64,000 nt of DNA, taken from Triticum aestivum. Its lineage: Eukaryota > Streptophyta > Magnoliopsida > Poales > Poaceae. The notes beneath the pieces are model-generated. The model was not told where the DNA came from and searched no databases. It saw only the letters and a list, made by a program, of their open reading frames with translations. Where the stretch lies: positions 229,397,780 through 229,461,779 of the forward strand of contig NC_057808.1 of the NCBI RefSeq assembly GCF_018294505.1. Direction: 5' to 3'. Position numbers and translations under genes: made by a program. The stretch's first letter is position 1, and the number at the start of each line of letters is the position of its first letter. Below are positions 10,359 to 21,950 of the stretch, piece by piece.

Positions 10359-12354
10359 AAACATTTGCTTGTCCTCAAGCAATTCAGTTGATAAACTGAA
10401 AGTGATAAAGAAAAACTTTTACAAACTCTGTTTGCTCTTGTTGTTGTAAATATGTAAAGCCAGCATTCAAGTTTTCAGCAAACATTATGACTAACTACAT
10501 TCACAATAACTCTTAGGTCTCATGGTTACTCATATCAATGGCATAATCAACTAGCGAGCAATAATAATAAATCTCGGATGACAACACTTTCTCAAAACAA
10601 TCATAATATGATATAATAAGATGGTATCTCGCTAGCCCTTTCTGGGACCGCAAAACATAAATGCAGAGCACCTTTAAAGATCAAGGACTGACTAGACATT
10701 GTAATTCATGGTAAAAGAGATCCAGTCATAGTCATACCCAATATAAATTAATAGTAACGGATGCAAATGACAGCAGTGCTCTCAAGCTGGTGCTTCTTAA
10801 TAAGAGGGTGATGACTCAACATAATAGTAAATAGATAGGTCCTTCGCAGAGGGAAGCAGGGATTTGTAGAGGTGCCAGAGCTCGGTTTTGAAATAGAGAT
10901 AAATAATATTTTGAGCGGCATACTTTCATTGTCAACATAACAACCAAGAGATGGCGATATCTTCCATGCTACACACATTATAGGCGGTTCCCAAACATAA
11001 TGGTAAAGTTTATACTCCCCCTCCACCAACAAGCATCAATCCATGGCTTGCTCGAAACAACGAGTGCCTCCAACTAGCAACAGTCCCAGGGGGAGTTTTT
11101 TGCAATTATTTTGATTTAGTTTGCACAAAGCATGGGACTGGGCATCCCGGAGACCAGCCATTTTCTCGTGAATGAGGAGCGGAGTCCACTCCTCTTGAGA
11201 ATAACCCGCCTAGCATGGAAGATACGGACAACCCTAGTTGATACATGAGCTATTCGAGCATACAAAACAGAATTTCATTTGAAGGTTTAGAGTTTGGCAC
11301 ATACAAATTTACTTGGAACGGCAGGTAGATACCGCATATAGGAAGGTATAGTGGACTCATATGGAATAACTTTGGGGTTTAAGGGATTGGATGCACAAGC
11401 AGTATTCCCGCTTAGTACAAGTGAAGGCTAGCAAAAGACTAGGAAGCGATCAACTAGAGAGCGACAACAGTCATGAACATGCATTAAAATTAATGAACAT
11501 TGAGTACAAGCATGAGTAGGATATAATCCACCATGAACATAAATATCGTGAAGGCTATGTTAATTTGTTTCAACTACATGTGTGAAGATGTGCCAAGTCG
11601 AGTCACTTAATTCATTCAAAGGAGGATACCACCCGACTATACCACATCACAACCATTTTAATAGCATGTTGGCACGCAAGGTAAACCATTATAACTCATA
11701 GCTAATCAAGCATGGCATAAGCAGCTATGATCTCTAATTGTCATTGCAAACATGTTTATTCATAATAGGCTGAACCAGGAACGATGAACTAATCATATTT
11801 ACAAAAACAAGAGAGGTCGAGTTCATACCAGCTTCTCTCATCTCAGTCAGTCCATCATATATCGTCATAATTGCCTTTCACTTGCACGACCAAACGATGT
11901 GAATAATAATAAGAGTGCACGTGCATTGGACTAAGCTGGAACCTGCGAGCATTCAATAAACAGGAGAAGATAAGGCAATATGGGCTCTTCATTAAATCAA
12001 CAATAATGCATATAAGAGCCACTTCAACAATTTAATTATGGTCTTCTCCTATCGACCCCCAAAGAAAAGAAAAGAAATAAAACTATTTACACGGGAAAGC
12101 TCCCAACAAGCAAAAGAAGAACGGGAAATCTTTTTCGGTTTTCTTTTAACTATTACTACTACAGCAAGAAAAGCAAACTAGATACAAGCTACACTAATTA
12201 TTTTTTGGTTTTTCTTAAGGTTTATCAAACACACAAGAAGAAGGCAAGAAAAATAAAATAACCTAGCATGGATATTACAGTGAAAAAGTATGAGCACCGA
12301 CATCTAGCAATGAGTGTGTGTGAACATGAATGTAATGTCGGTGGGAAATACGTA
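10359..12354 (-). other. Element A 3' non-coding region
   Basis: About 2 kb without a plausible gene. Short stretches resemble the 3' non-coding region of element E, for example TGCTTCCCTCTGCGAAGG on the minus strand near 10850, also present in E near 35627. Confidence 0.7.
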
Positions 12355-12367
12355 CTCCCCCAAGCTT
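12355..12367 (-). promoter_or_regulatory. Internal polypurine-like copy in A
   Basis: The same 13-mer AAGCTTGGGGGAG (minus strand) as the true 3' polypurine tract, placed 22 bases after the accessory ORF. It could be a second plus-strand priming site; this is inference. Confidence 0.55.
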
Positions 12368-12388
12368 AGGCTTTTGGCCTAAGTTGGT

Positions 12389-13414
12389 TTATTGCCACGG
12401 GTGGCCTGGCGGATATCCAAAGTTATAGCCGGGATCATACTGAGATGCCGCGGCTATCGCCTCCTAAGCTGCAGCATGGCGGCGAGCTGCCACCGCCCTC
12501 CTCTCGTACTCATCTGCCTCCTCTCTGGTAATAACATATCTTCCTTTTGCCTGATAATCAAAGAAGGCAGGAGCAGGAAGAGTAATACGGACAGCACGAC
12601 GTCTGTCAAAGATTAAGCGATACCAGAGAGGTGATTCATTCCTCTCGACAAACTGGTGGTGAACCATAGCATTAAAGTCTAAATAAGTAGGAGGCAATTC
12701 AATATCATCATTACGCATGGCTACACCCAGAAATTCAGCTAAGCGGGTTGCATAAATTCCACCGAAGAAATCTCCATTAAATCTATTATGATGCAACCTA
12801 CGTGCAACAATGTCTCCCAAATTATAAGATTTGTCTCCTAACATATCACTCCTAAGAATACTGAGGTCGGGGACACACATATGACATGCTTCATCTTTAC
12901 CATTTATGCACCTACCTATGAAGAGAGCAAAATAATGTATAGCAGGAAAATGAATGCTCCCTATGGTAGCTTGTGTTATGTCTCTAGATTCCCCCACAGT
13001 TATACTAGCAAGAAAATTTCTAAATTCAGATTTGCGAGGTTCACTAGCACTACCCCATTGTGGAAGTTTGCAAGCAGTGGTAAAATCCTCTAAGTCCATC
13101 GTATAAGATTTTTCATAAAGACCAAACAGGACAGTTGGAGAATTACGTGAAGATGAAAATTCAAACCTCCTCACAAAGGAACTAGTGAGATAGTGGTACT
13201 GGCGGCACTTTTCCTCCTCGAAGCTCACAAGATCAGCGTTACGCAAATATGCGTTAAATTCTTCCTTGATTCCCGCTTGATCCATAAAGTCCTCTGAAGG
13301 CCATTCACAAGGCTGCACTGGAGCGTCCCTTGGTGGCTCATCGTCAGCATCACGCATTGCAAGCCTGGGTCCTTGCTTCCTTGAAGAACCACCTTGGTAC
13401 ATTTTCCTAAGCAT
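12389..13414 (-). pseudogene. Element A accessory ORF (Athila ORF-like)
   Basis: An ORF of 341 codons, from MLRKMYQGGSSRKQG to GYPPGHPWQ, broken only by TAG at 12464-12466 (codon 317); the frame then continues to the natural stop. Features are a basic, Gly-rich N-terminus, a central region with FEFSSSRNSPTVLFGLYEK, IHYFALFIGRCINGKD and HHNRFNGDFFGGIYATRLAE, and an Arg/Ala-rich helix (EEADEYERRAVAARRHAAA). It resembles ORFs annotated in Athila-type grass retrotransposons and sits where env-like genes lie. I saw no signal peptide or clear membrane segment, so an envelope role is not supported. On the minus strand it is preceded by TTTTTCACAG, which could be a splice acceptor, and by the LTR-like block. 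Confidence 0.65.
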
Positions 13415-13789
13415 ATTTCTTCCTGTGAAAAATTTCTGAAATTTTTAGTAACTTCAAACAAAAGTGAACCAAGCTCAGCAAAATTGATAGCAACTACTCC
13501 TACAAGTGCCTAGAGACTATATCATGCATTAGAACTACTTGGAACCATATAAATTTGACATGCAAGCTCAAGAACATGGTCACCTAGGTAGCACAAATTT
13601 ACAATGAATAGAGCACTAGAACAAAAACTAATTGGACCAATGGAGGAGTCACATACCAAGGGACAATCCTCCCGAGCAGTTTTGTGAGAGGTGCTTTGAG
13701 CAAGGAGATCGAAAATCGCAGCAAAATGAGCTAGAACTCGTGCTTGAGCTGGATGGTGATTTTTTGGGAGGAAGAAGAAGTGTGTGGGT

Positions 13790-14000
13790 GCAGGAATAAG
13801 TGGAGGGGGGCCACCATGGCCCACGAGGCAGGGGGCGCGCCCTGTAGGGGTGGGCGCGCCCTGGACCCTCGTGGCCAGGTGTTTGCTCCCCCTGCTGTGT
13901 TCTCAGTGCCAGATATTCTCAAATATTCCAGAAAAATCATATTCCATTTTCAGGGCATTTGGAGAACTTTTATTTTCGGAGTATTTTTATATTGCACGGA
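13790..14000 (-). promoter_or_regulatory. LTR-like block upstream of A accessory ORF
   Basis: This internal segment aligns with part of A's own LTR (about 10040-10220). Both have, in the same order on the plus strand, GGCCCACGAGGCAGGG, GCGCGCC blocks, ACCCTCGTGG, then an AT-rich part with GAGAACTTTT. Since that LTR region should hold promoter sequence, it may drive the downstream ORF (12389-13414). Promoter activity is inferred. Confidence 0.6.
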
Positions 14001-14201
14001 TAAATCAGAAAACAGAAAGAAAAATACTATTTTTACTTTATTTCAACTAAATAAAAGAAAGTAGAAGGAGGGTACAGAAGGTTGTGCCTTCTAATTTCAT
14101 CCATCTCATGCTCATCAAAAGGAATCCACTAACAAGATTGATCAGGTCTTGTTAACAAACTCATTCCGACTAACATGGAACCGGAGAAATTTTGAATAAC
14201 A

Positions 14202-15629
14202 CTATGTTACCTCAACGGGGATATGCACATCCCCAATAATAAGAATATCATATTTCTTCTTGACAGTAGGAAGAGGAAATTGAAAACCTCCAAATATAAT
14301 CGATGGAATTTTTCCAATAGAATTGATACTGTGGACTTGAGGTTGTTTCCTTGGAAAGTGTACCGTATGCTCATTACCATTAACATGAAAAGTGACATTG
14401 CCTTTGTTGCAATCAATAACAGCCCCTGCAGTATTCAAAAAGGGTCTTCCAAGAATAATAGACATACTATCGTCCTCGGGAATATCAAGAATAACAAAGT
14501 CCGTTAAAATAGTAACGTTTGCAACCACAACAGGCACATCCTCACAAATACCGACATGTATAGCAGTTGATTTATCAGCCATTTGCAAAGATATTTCAGT
14601 AGGTCTCAACTTATTCAAATCAAGTCTATGATATAAAGAGAGAGGCATAACACTATCACCGGCTCCAAGATCACATAAAGCAGTTTTAACATAATTTCTT
14701 TTAATGGAGCATGGTATAGTGGGTACTCCTGGATCTCCAAGTTTCTTTGGTATCCCACCTTTAAAAGTGTAATTAGCAAGCATGGTGGAAATTTCAGCTT
14801 CCGGTATCTTTCTTTTATTTGTAACAATACCTTTCATGTACTTAGCATAAGGATTCATTTTGAGCATATCAGTTAATCGCATACGCAAGAAGATATGTCT
14901 AATCATTTCAGCAAAGCGCTCAAAATCCTCATCATCCTTTTTCTTGGATGGTTTGGGAGGAAAAGGCATGGGTTTCTGAACCCATGGTTCTCTTTCTTCA
15001 CCATGTTTCCTAGCAACAAAGTCTCTCTTATCATAACGTTGATTCTTTGATTGTGGGTTATCAAGATCAACAGCAGGTTCAATTTCTATATCATTATCAT
15101 TGCTCGGTTGAGCATCATCATGAACATCATTATTAATATTATCACTAGTTTCATGTTCATTACCAGATTGTGTTTCAGCATCAGAAATAGAAATATCATT
15201 TGGATTATCAGGTGGTTCAGCAATAGGTTCACTAGAAGTATGCAAAGTCCTATCATTTTTCTTTTTCTTTCTTTTAGAAGGACTAGGTGCATCAATATTA
15301 TTTCTCTGGGAATATTGTTCAATTCTCTTAGGGTGGCCTTCAGGATACAAAGGTTCCTGAGTCATTTTACCAGTTCTAGTAGCCACTCTAACAACATAAT
15401 CATTATTCTTACTATTTAATTCATTGAGCAAATCATTTTGAGCTTTAAGTACTTGTTCTACTTGAGTGTTAACCATAGAAGCATGTCTACTAATGAGTTT
15501 AAGTTCACCTTTAACTCTAGACATATAATCACCCAAGTGTTCAATCATATAAGCATTTTGTTTTAATTGTCTACCAAAATAAGCATTAAAATCTTCTTGC
15601 TTAACCATAAAGTTATCAAACTCATCCAA
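14202..15629 (-). CDS. Element A gag C-terminal part plus protease
   Basis: An open frame of 475 codons. The first half is hydrophilic, with Asn/Asp-rich runs and a KPSKKKDDEDFERFAEMIR segment, usual for the gag-protease linker of this group. The second half is a retropepsin-like aspartic protease: CDLGAGDSVMPLSLYHRL carries the flap-side D-L-G form of the catalytic D-T/S-G motif, and IILGRPFLNTAGAVID is the conserved ILGRPFL element. The protease would cut the Gag polyprotein in the particle. The frame continues from gag by a shift near 15640. It stops at 14202 where reverse transcriptase would follow in a full element; nothing of pol is left. Confidence 0.75.
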   Translation of the reverse strand: MDEFDNFMVKQEDFNAYFGRQLKQNAYMIEHLGDYMSRVKGELKLISRHASMVNTQVEQVLKAQNDLLNELNSKNNDYVVRVATRTGKMTQEPLYPEGHPKRIEQYSQRNNIDAPSPSKRKKKKNDRTLHTSSEPIAEPPDNPNDISISDAETQSGNEHETSDNINNDVHDDAQPSNDNDIEIEPAVDLDNPQSKNQRYDKRDFVARKHGEEREPWVQKPMPFPPKPSKKKDDEDFERFAEMIRHIFLRMRLTDMLKMNPYAKYMKGIVTNKRKIPEAEISTMLANYTFKGGIPKKLGDPGVPTIPCSIKRNYVKTALCDLGAGDSVMPLSLYHRLDLNKLRPTEISLQMADKSTAIHVGICEDVPVVVANVTILTDFVILDIPEDDSMSIILGRPFLNTAGAVIDCNKGNVTFHVNGNEHTVHFPRKQPQVHSINSIGKIPSIIFGGFQFPLPTVKKKYDILIIGDVHIPVEVT

Positions 15630-15639
15630 ACATTGGCTA

Positions 15640-16977
15640 GCAACTTAGTAGGAGGAATTTCAGCTTTATCATATCTATAGAGAGAATTTACCTTTACTAC
15701 CTGTGTCGGGTTATCAAGACCATGAGTTTCTTCAATAGGTGATGGATTAAGATCATATGTTTCTTCAACAGGTGGTAAATTAAGACCATGTATTTCTTCA
15801 ATAGGAGGTAAATTCTTAACATCTTCAGCTTTAATACCTTTTTCTTTCATAGATTTCTGTGCCTCTTGCATATCTTCAGGACTGAGAAATAGAACACCCC
15901 TTTTCTTCAGAGTTGGTTTAAGAATAGGCTCAGGAGTTGGCTCAGGAAGTGTCCAATTATTTTCATTTGTCAACATATTATTCAATAGAATTTCAGCTTC
16001 TTCCGGTGTTCTTTCCCTGAAAACAGAACCAACACAACTATCCAGGTAATCTCTGGAAGCATCGGTTAGTCCATTATAAAAGATATCAAGTATTTCATTT
16101 TTCTTAAGAGGATGATCAGGCAAAGCATTATGTAATTGGAGAAGCCTCCCCCAAGCTTGTGGGAGACTCTCTTCTTCAATTTGCACAAAATTATATATAT
16201 CCCTTAAAGCAGCTTGTTTCTTATGAGCAGGGAAATATTTAGCAGAGAAGTAATAAATCATGTCCTGGGGACTACGCACACAATCAGGATCAAGAGAGTT
16301 GAACCATATTTTAGCATCACCATTTAATGAGAATGGAATATTTTAAGGATATGAAAGTAGGGAGTTCTCTCATCATTAGTGAACAGGGTGGCTATATCAT
16401 TTAATTTAGTAAGATGTGCCACAACAGTTTCAGATTCATAGCCATAAAAAGGATCAGATTCGACCAAAGTAATTATATCAGGATCAACAGAGAATTCATA
16501 ATCCTTATCAGTAACACAGATAGGTGAAGTGGCAAAAGGAGGGTCAGGTTTCATTCTAGCATTAAGAGATCGCTGCTTCCATTTAGCTAATAATTTCTTA
16601 AGATCACTTCTATCATTGCAAGCTAAAATAGCTCTAGCAGATTCTTCATCCAAAACATAACCCTCAGGCACAACAGGCAATTCATATTTATTAGGGGGAG
16701 AGTCTTCATCATCACTATCTTCACTATTATCAGTTTCAATAATTTCATTCTCTCTAGCCCTAGCAAGTTGTTCATCAAGAAATTCACCAAGTGGCACAGT
16801 AGTATCAAGCATAGTAGTAGTTTCATCATAAGTATCATGCATAGCAGAAGTGGCATCATCAATAACATGCAACATATCAGAACGAATAGCAGAAGCAGGT
16901 TTAGGTGTCGCAAGCTTACTCAAAACAGAAGGTGAATCAAGTGCAGAGCTAAACGACAGTTCCTTACCTCCCCTCAT
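15640..16977 (-). pseudogene. Element A gag, frameshifted
   Basis: The first frame (16977-16324) starts MRGGKELSFSS and carries an acidic middle (ETDNSEDSDDEDSPPNK) and PYFHILKIF. After a shift near 16340 the frame from 16279 carries the retrotransposon Gag core: SPQDMIYYFSAKYFPAHKK, SLPQAWGRLLQLHNALPDH and YNGLTDASRDYLDSC. A second shift near 15640 leads into the gag-protease frame. Gag forms the capsid particle. The codons for QAWGRL contain the 13-mer AAGCTTGGGGGAG, identical to the 3' polypurine tract (16146-16158). The two frameshifts make it non-functional. Confidence 0.8.
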
Positions 16978-17070
16978 AGTTGAGGGATAAATTTATGTTT
17001 TCTCGTCTTTCAAGTTATTCATAATGACCTGCAGATATAAATCCCAAGTGACTCAAAGAATAGAGCTATG

Positions 17071-17089
17071 CTCCCCGGTAACGGCGCCA
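17071..17089 (-). promoter_or_regulatory. Element A primer-binding site
   Basis: On the minus strand TGGCGCCGTTACCGGGGAG, complementary to the 3' end of tRNA-Asp with one mismatch, 11 bases from the 5' LTR. Confidence 0.8.
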
Positions 17090-17100
17090 GAAAATAGTCT

Positions 17101-18504
17101 TGATAACCCACAAGTATAGGGGATCGCAACAGTTTTCGAGGGTAGAGTATTCAACCCAAATTTATTGATTAGACACAAGGGGAGCCAAAGAATATTATCA
17201 AGTATTAGCAGTTGAGTTGTCAATTCAACCACACCTGGATAACTTAGTATCTGCAGCAAAGTATTTAGTAGCAAAGTAATATGGACGTAACGGTAATGAT
17301 AGCAAAAGTAATATTTTTGGATTTTGTAGTGATTGTAACAGTAGCAACGGAAAAGTAAATAAGCGGAGAACAATATGTGAAAAGCTCGTAGGCATTGGAT
17401 CGGTGATGGAGAATTATGCCGGATGCGGTTCATCATGTAACAGTCATAACATAGGGTGACACAGAACTAGCTCCAATTCATCAATGTAATGTAGGCATGT
17501 ATTTCGAATATAGTCGTACGTGCTTATGGAAAAGAACTTGCATGACATCTTTTGTCCTACCCTCCCATGGCAGCGGGGTCCTAGTGGAAAGTAAGGGATA
17601 TTAAGGCCTCCTTTTAATAAAGTACCGGACCAAAGCATTAACACATAGTGAATACATGAACTCCTCAAACTATGGTCATCACTAGGAGTGGTCCCGATTA
17701 TTGTCACTTCGGGGTTGCCGGATCATAACACATAGTAGGTGACTATAGACTTGCAAGATAGGATCAAGAACTCACATATATTCATGAAAACATAATAGGT
17801 TCAGATCTGAAATCATGGCACTCGGGCCCTAGTGACAAGCATTAAGCATAGCAAAGTCATAGCAACATCAATCTCAGAACATAGTGGATACTAGGGATCA
17901 AACCCTAACAAAACTAACTCGATTACATGATAGATCTCATCCAACCCATCACCGTCCAGCAAGCCTACGATGGAATTACTCACGCATGGCGGTGAGCATC
18001 ATGAAATTGGTGATGGAGGATGGTTGATGATGACGACGGTGACAAATCCCCCTCTTCGTAGCCCCGAACAGACTCCAGATCAGCCGTCCCGAGAGGTTTT
18101 AGGGCTTGGCGGCGGCTCCGTATCGTAAAATGCGATGAATCTTTCTCTCTGATTTTTTCTCCCCGAACACGAATATATGGAGCTGGAGTTGAGGTCGGTG
18201 GAGCGTCAGGCGGCCCACGAGGCAGGGGGGCGCGCCCAGGGGGGCAGGCGCGCCCCCACCCTCGTGCATAGGGTGTGGGCCCCCTGACGTGGATTTTTCT
18301 TCCAGTATTTTTAATATTTTCCAAAAAGATGTTCCGTGGAGTTTCAGGTCATTCCGAGAACTTTTGTTTCTGCACATAAATAACACCATGGAAAGTCTGC
18401 TTGAAACAGTGTCAGTCCGGGTTAGTTCCATTCAAATCATGCAAGTTAGAGTCCAAAACAAGGGCAAAAGTGTTTGGAAAAGTAGATACGACGGAGACGT
18501 ATCA
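17101..18504 (-). repeat. Element A 5' LTR
   Basis: Same length as the LTR at 8941 and nearly identical by eye, TG to CA in plus-strand view. The GC-rich inverted repeat lies around 18206-18288. Confidence 0.92.
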
Positions 18505-18510
18505 GAGAAC

Positions 18511-19966
18511 ATGACGAAGAAGGAGCTTCATGATAAATTTCAGCAAATGTTGGGTCAACAGGTGGAAGACGTGATGGCCAGCTTTGGAAAGGCACTGGAG
18601 AGGATTGGTGACATTGAGAAGACAATTGACACCAAGTTGGACACTAAGTTCAATGAAGTACTTGCGCATCTACCAACCACCACCTGGATCTGCTGCACCA
18701 TTGCAACAACATCAACAACCAACTCCATGTCACGATCCAGCAGGGCAAGCGCATCGTGTTCCTCTTGAGCCAGGAAAAACTTCTAGTGCCACTGCTACTG
18801 CTGTTGATGCTTCTGTAGCTCCTGCTGCTACTACAGAGGAGGAGGACTTTTATGAGGACGAGGTTGATCAAAATCAGAACTACGTGCAACCACCAGCACC
18901 ACCACCAGGTCGTCCTCATGCATATATTCGTAACGGTAGGGCTGCACCGCCACATCAGGTATGAGATTATGACCATATTCCTAAACTGAAATTGAATATT
19001 CCACCGCTTGAGGGTAGATACATTGCTGATGTATATCTTACTTGGGAGTTAGAAACTGAAGAACGATTCACATGCTTACAATATCCTGAGGATAGACGTG
19101 TTGATGCTGCTGTTTGCGAATTCACTAGTTTCGCTTCTGTTTGGTGGTCTGAACATTGTAGATTATATCATGATAAAATCCCTACTACTTGGGCTGCTTT
19201 GAAAATTGCTATGCGTACTCGTTGGGTTCCACCATATTATCAACATGAATTACTCCAAAAATTGCAGCATTTAATACAAGGAAAGAATTATGTAGAGGAA
19301 TATTATCACGAATTACAAACTGGCATGATTAGATGTGGTATTGTTGAGGATAATGAAGCTATGCTTGCATGTTTTATGGGTGGATTAAATAAAGAGATTC
19401 AGACCATTCTAGAGTATAAGGAGTATAGTAATATCACTTATTTATTCCTTCTTGCTTACAAAGCTGAACGTGAAGTGCAGGATCGACAAGCATTGGCGCG
19501 AACTAATTTTTCTATAGGTCGATCTTCATCATGGACACCACATACATCCTCTACTTCCACACGTCCTGCTGCAACACCACCTACTTCATCGGCCAACTCC
19601 ATCCGAGATACAAGAAAATAGGCACCACCACCACCATCAGACAAGAGCACACCTTCTCGTCCCGCACAGAGCTCTTCTTCATCCATGGCATCAACATGGC
19701 AAACACATGAGGTTATACGTCGTCGTTGCAAGGGTGGAGGTCATTATGCAAGCAAATTTCCATCTCCATGTGTGATGATTGTTACTGAGGATGGTGGGTA
19801 TGAGTCCGCTAGTGACTATGATGAGGAGACTTTGGCTCTTATTGCAAGTGAAGAACACGGTGGAGCTGAATCTGAACATGAGACGCAATATATGTCAGCT
19901 GAAGATGCTGATAGGTATGAGAGTAGTTGCTCAACGTGTTTTGAGTGTGCAGGTAACACAAGTTGA
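18511..19966 (+). pseudogene. Element B gag
   Basis: Starts MTKKELHDKFQQMLGQQVED directly after element A's duplication. A frameshift near 18670 leads to a Pro/Gln-rich stretch and an acidic segment (TTEEEDFYEDEVDQNQNY), then a Gag core with YIADVYLTWELETEERF, ASVWWSEHCRLYHDKIP and YVEEYYHELQTGMIRCG. The zinc-knuckle region survives only as RRCKGGGHYASKFPS, having lost Cys residues of the CCHC pattern. TGA at 18962 and TAG at 19619 break the frame further. It ends in an acidic MIVTEDGGYESASDYDEETL segment leading to the protease. Confidence 0.8.
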
Positions 19967-20370
19967 GAAAAATCAGAGGCTCAATCTGTTCTATACAAAG
20001 GGAGTTGTGAAAGAACGTTCTGTCCGCGTCCTCATTGATGGAGGGAGTTTCAACAATTTGGCTAGCATGGTGATGGTGGAGAAGTTGTCTCTCACCACCA
20101 GACCACATCCGCATCCTTACTACATCCAATGGTTCAACAATAGCGGCCATGTTAAGGTAACACGTATTGTTCATGTGCATTTTAGTATCACTACATATGC
20201 TGATTATGTTGATTGTGATGTGGTACCCATGCAAGCATGTTCCTTATTACTTGGTAGACTATGGCAATTTAATAAAAAAATGTACACCATGGTAAGAACA
20301 ATGAGTATACTCTTGTTCATAAGGATAAACATATTACTTTGCTTCCTATGTCTCCTGATTCCATATTGAA
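19967..20370 (+). pseudogene. Element B protease region
   Basis: Frame containing KGVVKERSVRVLIDGGSFNN (an IDGGS form of the aspartic protease active site), YYIQWFNNSGHVKVTR and ACSLLLGRLWQF (the conserved LLGRPW motif with Pro changed to Leu). It joins gag by a frame change near 19966 and is followed by an indel near 20275, so it is not continuous with reverse transcriptase. Confidence 0.75.
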
Positions 20371-20431
20371 GGATGATATTCATAGAGCTAGTAAAGCAAA
20401 ACAGGGGTAAAATAAGAGTGAAAATCAGATT

Positions 20432-21402
20432 GTGGCAAAAGAATTTGAGCAACAAATGAAACCTAATAACAAACCATCATCTAGTGTTGCATCTGAAATT
20501 AAATTAAAAAGTGGATGCTTACGTGCGACCAAATCCGATATTGATGATCTAGGTTTCAGCAAATCTGTTTGCTATGCTTTTTTGTGCAAAAAGGCATTAT
20601 TTTCATTCAAGGACATGCCTTCCTTTTTGCCTCCCTCTGTCACTAACATCTTGCAGGAGTTCACAGACGTCTTCCCACAAGACGTGCCACCGGGATTACC
20701 ACCTATTCGAGGGATTGAGCATCAGATTGACTTAATTCCCGGTGCATCGCTACCCAACCGTGCACCATACCTTACCAATACAGAGGAGACGAAGGAGATT
20801 ATGCGTCAAGTACAGGAGCTGCTCGACAAAGGTTATATACGCAAATCCCTTAGTCCTTGTGATGTTCCTATTATTCTAGCACCAAAAAGGATGGTACGTC
20901 ACGTATGCTTGCTGATTGTAGAGCCATTAATAGCATTACTATTCGTTATCGTCATCCTATTCCTAGGTTAGATGGTATGCTTGATGAATTGAGTGGCTCT
21001 ACAATATTCTCCAAAGTTGATTTGCGTAGTGGATACCATCAAATTCGTATGAAATTGGCAGATGAATGGAAAACAACATTTAAAAATAAGTTTGGATTAT
21101 ATGAGTGGTTAGTCATGCCTTTTGGGTTAACTAATGCACCAAGTACTTTCATGAGATTAATGAACGAAGTTTTACATGCTTTCATTGGACGATTTATAGC
21201 AGATCTTTGGAGGAACATTTATGTGCTGTTTTTATTTCTCTACGTGATGCACGTTTGTTTGGTAACCTTGGGAAGTGCACCTTTTGCACGGACCGAGTAT
21301 ATTTGCTTGGCTATGTTGTTACTCCACAGGGAATTGAAGTTGATAAAGCCAAGATTGAAGCTATTGCGAGTTAGCCGTAGCCCAAAATGGTCACACAAGT
21401 GA
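20432..21402 (+). pseudogene. Element B reverse transcriptase, active site deleted
   Basis: The N-terminal part has VFPQDVPPGLPPIRGIEHQI and [17 protein letters not shown] frameshift near 20890 leads to [35 protein letters not shown] (first catalytic Asp region) and [19 protein letters not shown]. The next motif should be the YxDD box, but the sequence jumps from IGRF to a later segment near 21200 and the YxDD codons are gone. Reading then continues out of frame. This enzyme could not make DNA. Confidence 0.88.
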
Positions 21403-21950
21403 GGAGTTTTCTTGGACTCGCTGGTTTCTATAGGCGTTTTGTGAGAGATTTTAGCACCATTGCTGCATCTCTCAATGAGCTTACAAAGAAGGATGTGCCT
21501 TTTGTTTGGGGTACCGCACAGGAAGAAGCCTTAACGGTATTGAAAGATAAATTGACACATGCTCCTTTACTCCAACTTCCTGATTTTAATAAGACTTTTG
21601 AGCTTGAATGTGATGCTAGTGGAATTGGGTTAGGAGATGTGTTATTACAAGATGGTAAACCTGTTGCATGTTTCTCTGAAAAATTGAGTGGGCCTAGTCT
21701 GAACTATTCTACTTATGATAAGGAATTATATGCTCTTGTTCGGACTTTAGAAACATGGCAACCCTATTTATGGCCCAAAGAATTTGTTATACATTCTGAT
21801 CATGAATCTTTAAACATATTAGAAGTCAAGCAAAACTGAACTGTAGACATGCTAAATGGGTTGAATTCATTGAGACTTTTCCTTATGTCATAAAACACAA
21901 GAAGGGTAAAGGAAATGTTATTACTAATGCACTGTCTAGTCGCTATACTA
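21387..21950 (+). pseudogene. Element B RNase H
   Basis: Contains the RT thumb motif [17 protein letters not shown], then the RNase H landmarks [12 protein letters not shown] (first Asp), [15 protein letters not shown] (Glu) and [10 protein letters not shown] (Asp). A frameshift after SDHESLN leads to HAKWVEFIE and [11 protein letters not shown] at 21845-21920. RNase H removes template RNA during reverse transcription. Confidence 0.8.

Larger units (their letters stand above)
8941..18504 (-). mobile_element. Element A: non-autonomous Gypsy element
   Basis: Two 1404-bp LTRs (8941-10344, 17101-18504) with duplication GAGAA at 8936-8940 and 18505-18509. It reads on the minus strand: 5' LTR, primer site, gag, protease, an LTR-like block, an accessory ORF, a polypurine-like motif, about 2 kb of non-coding DNA, polypurine tract and 3' LTR. 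No reverse transcriptase, RNase H or integrase is present, so it needs proteins from a related element. The LTRs differ at few positions, suggesting a fairly young insertion. Confidence 0.92.

Noticed and set aside
12389..13414. Envelope glycoprotein gene
   Set aside because: Position fits, but no signal peptide, membrane anchor or cleavage site is visible.
17071..17089. tRNA-Asp gene fragment
   Set aside because: Only the 18-19 bases of a primer-binding site are present, at the expected distance from an LTR; no tRNA body.
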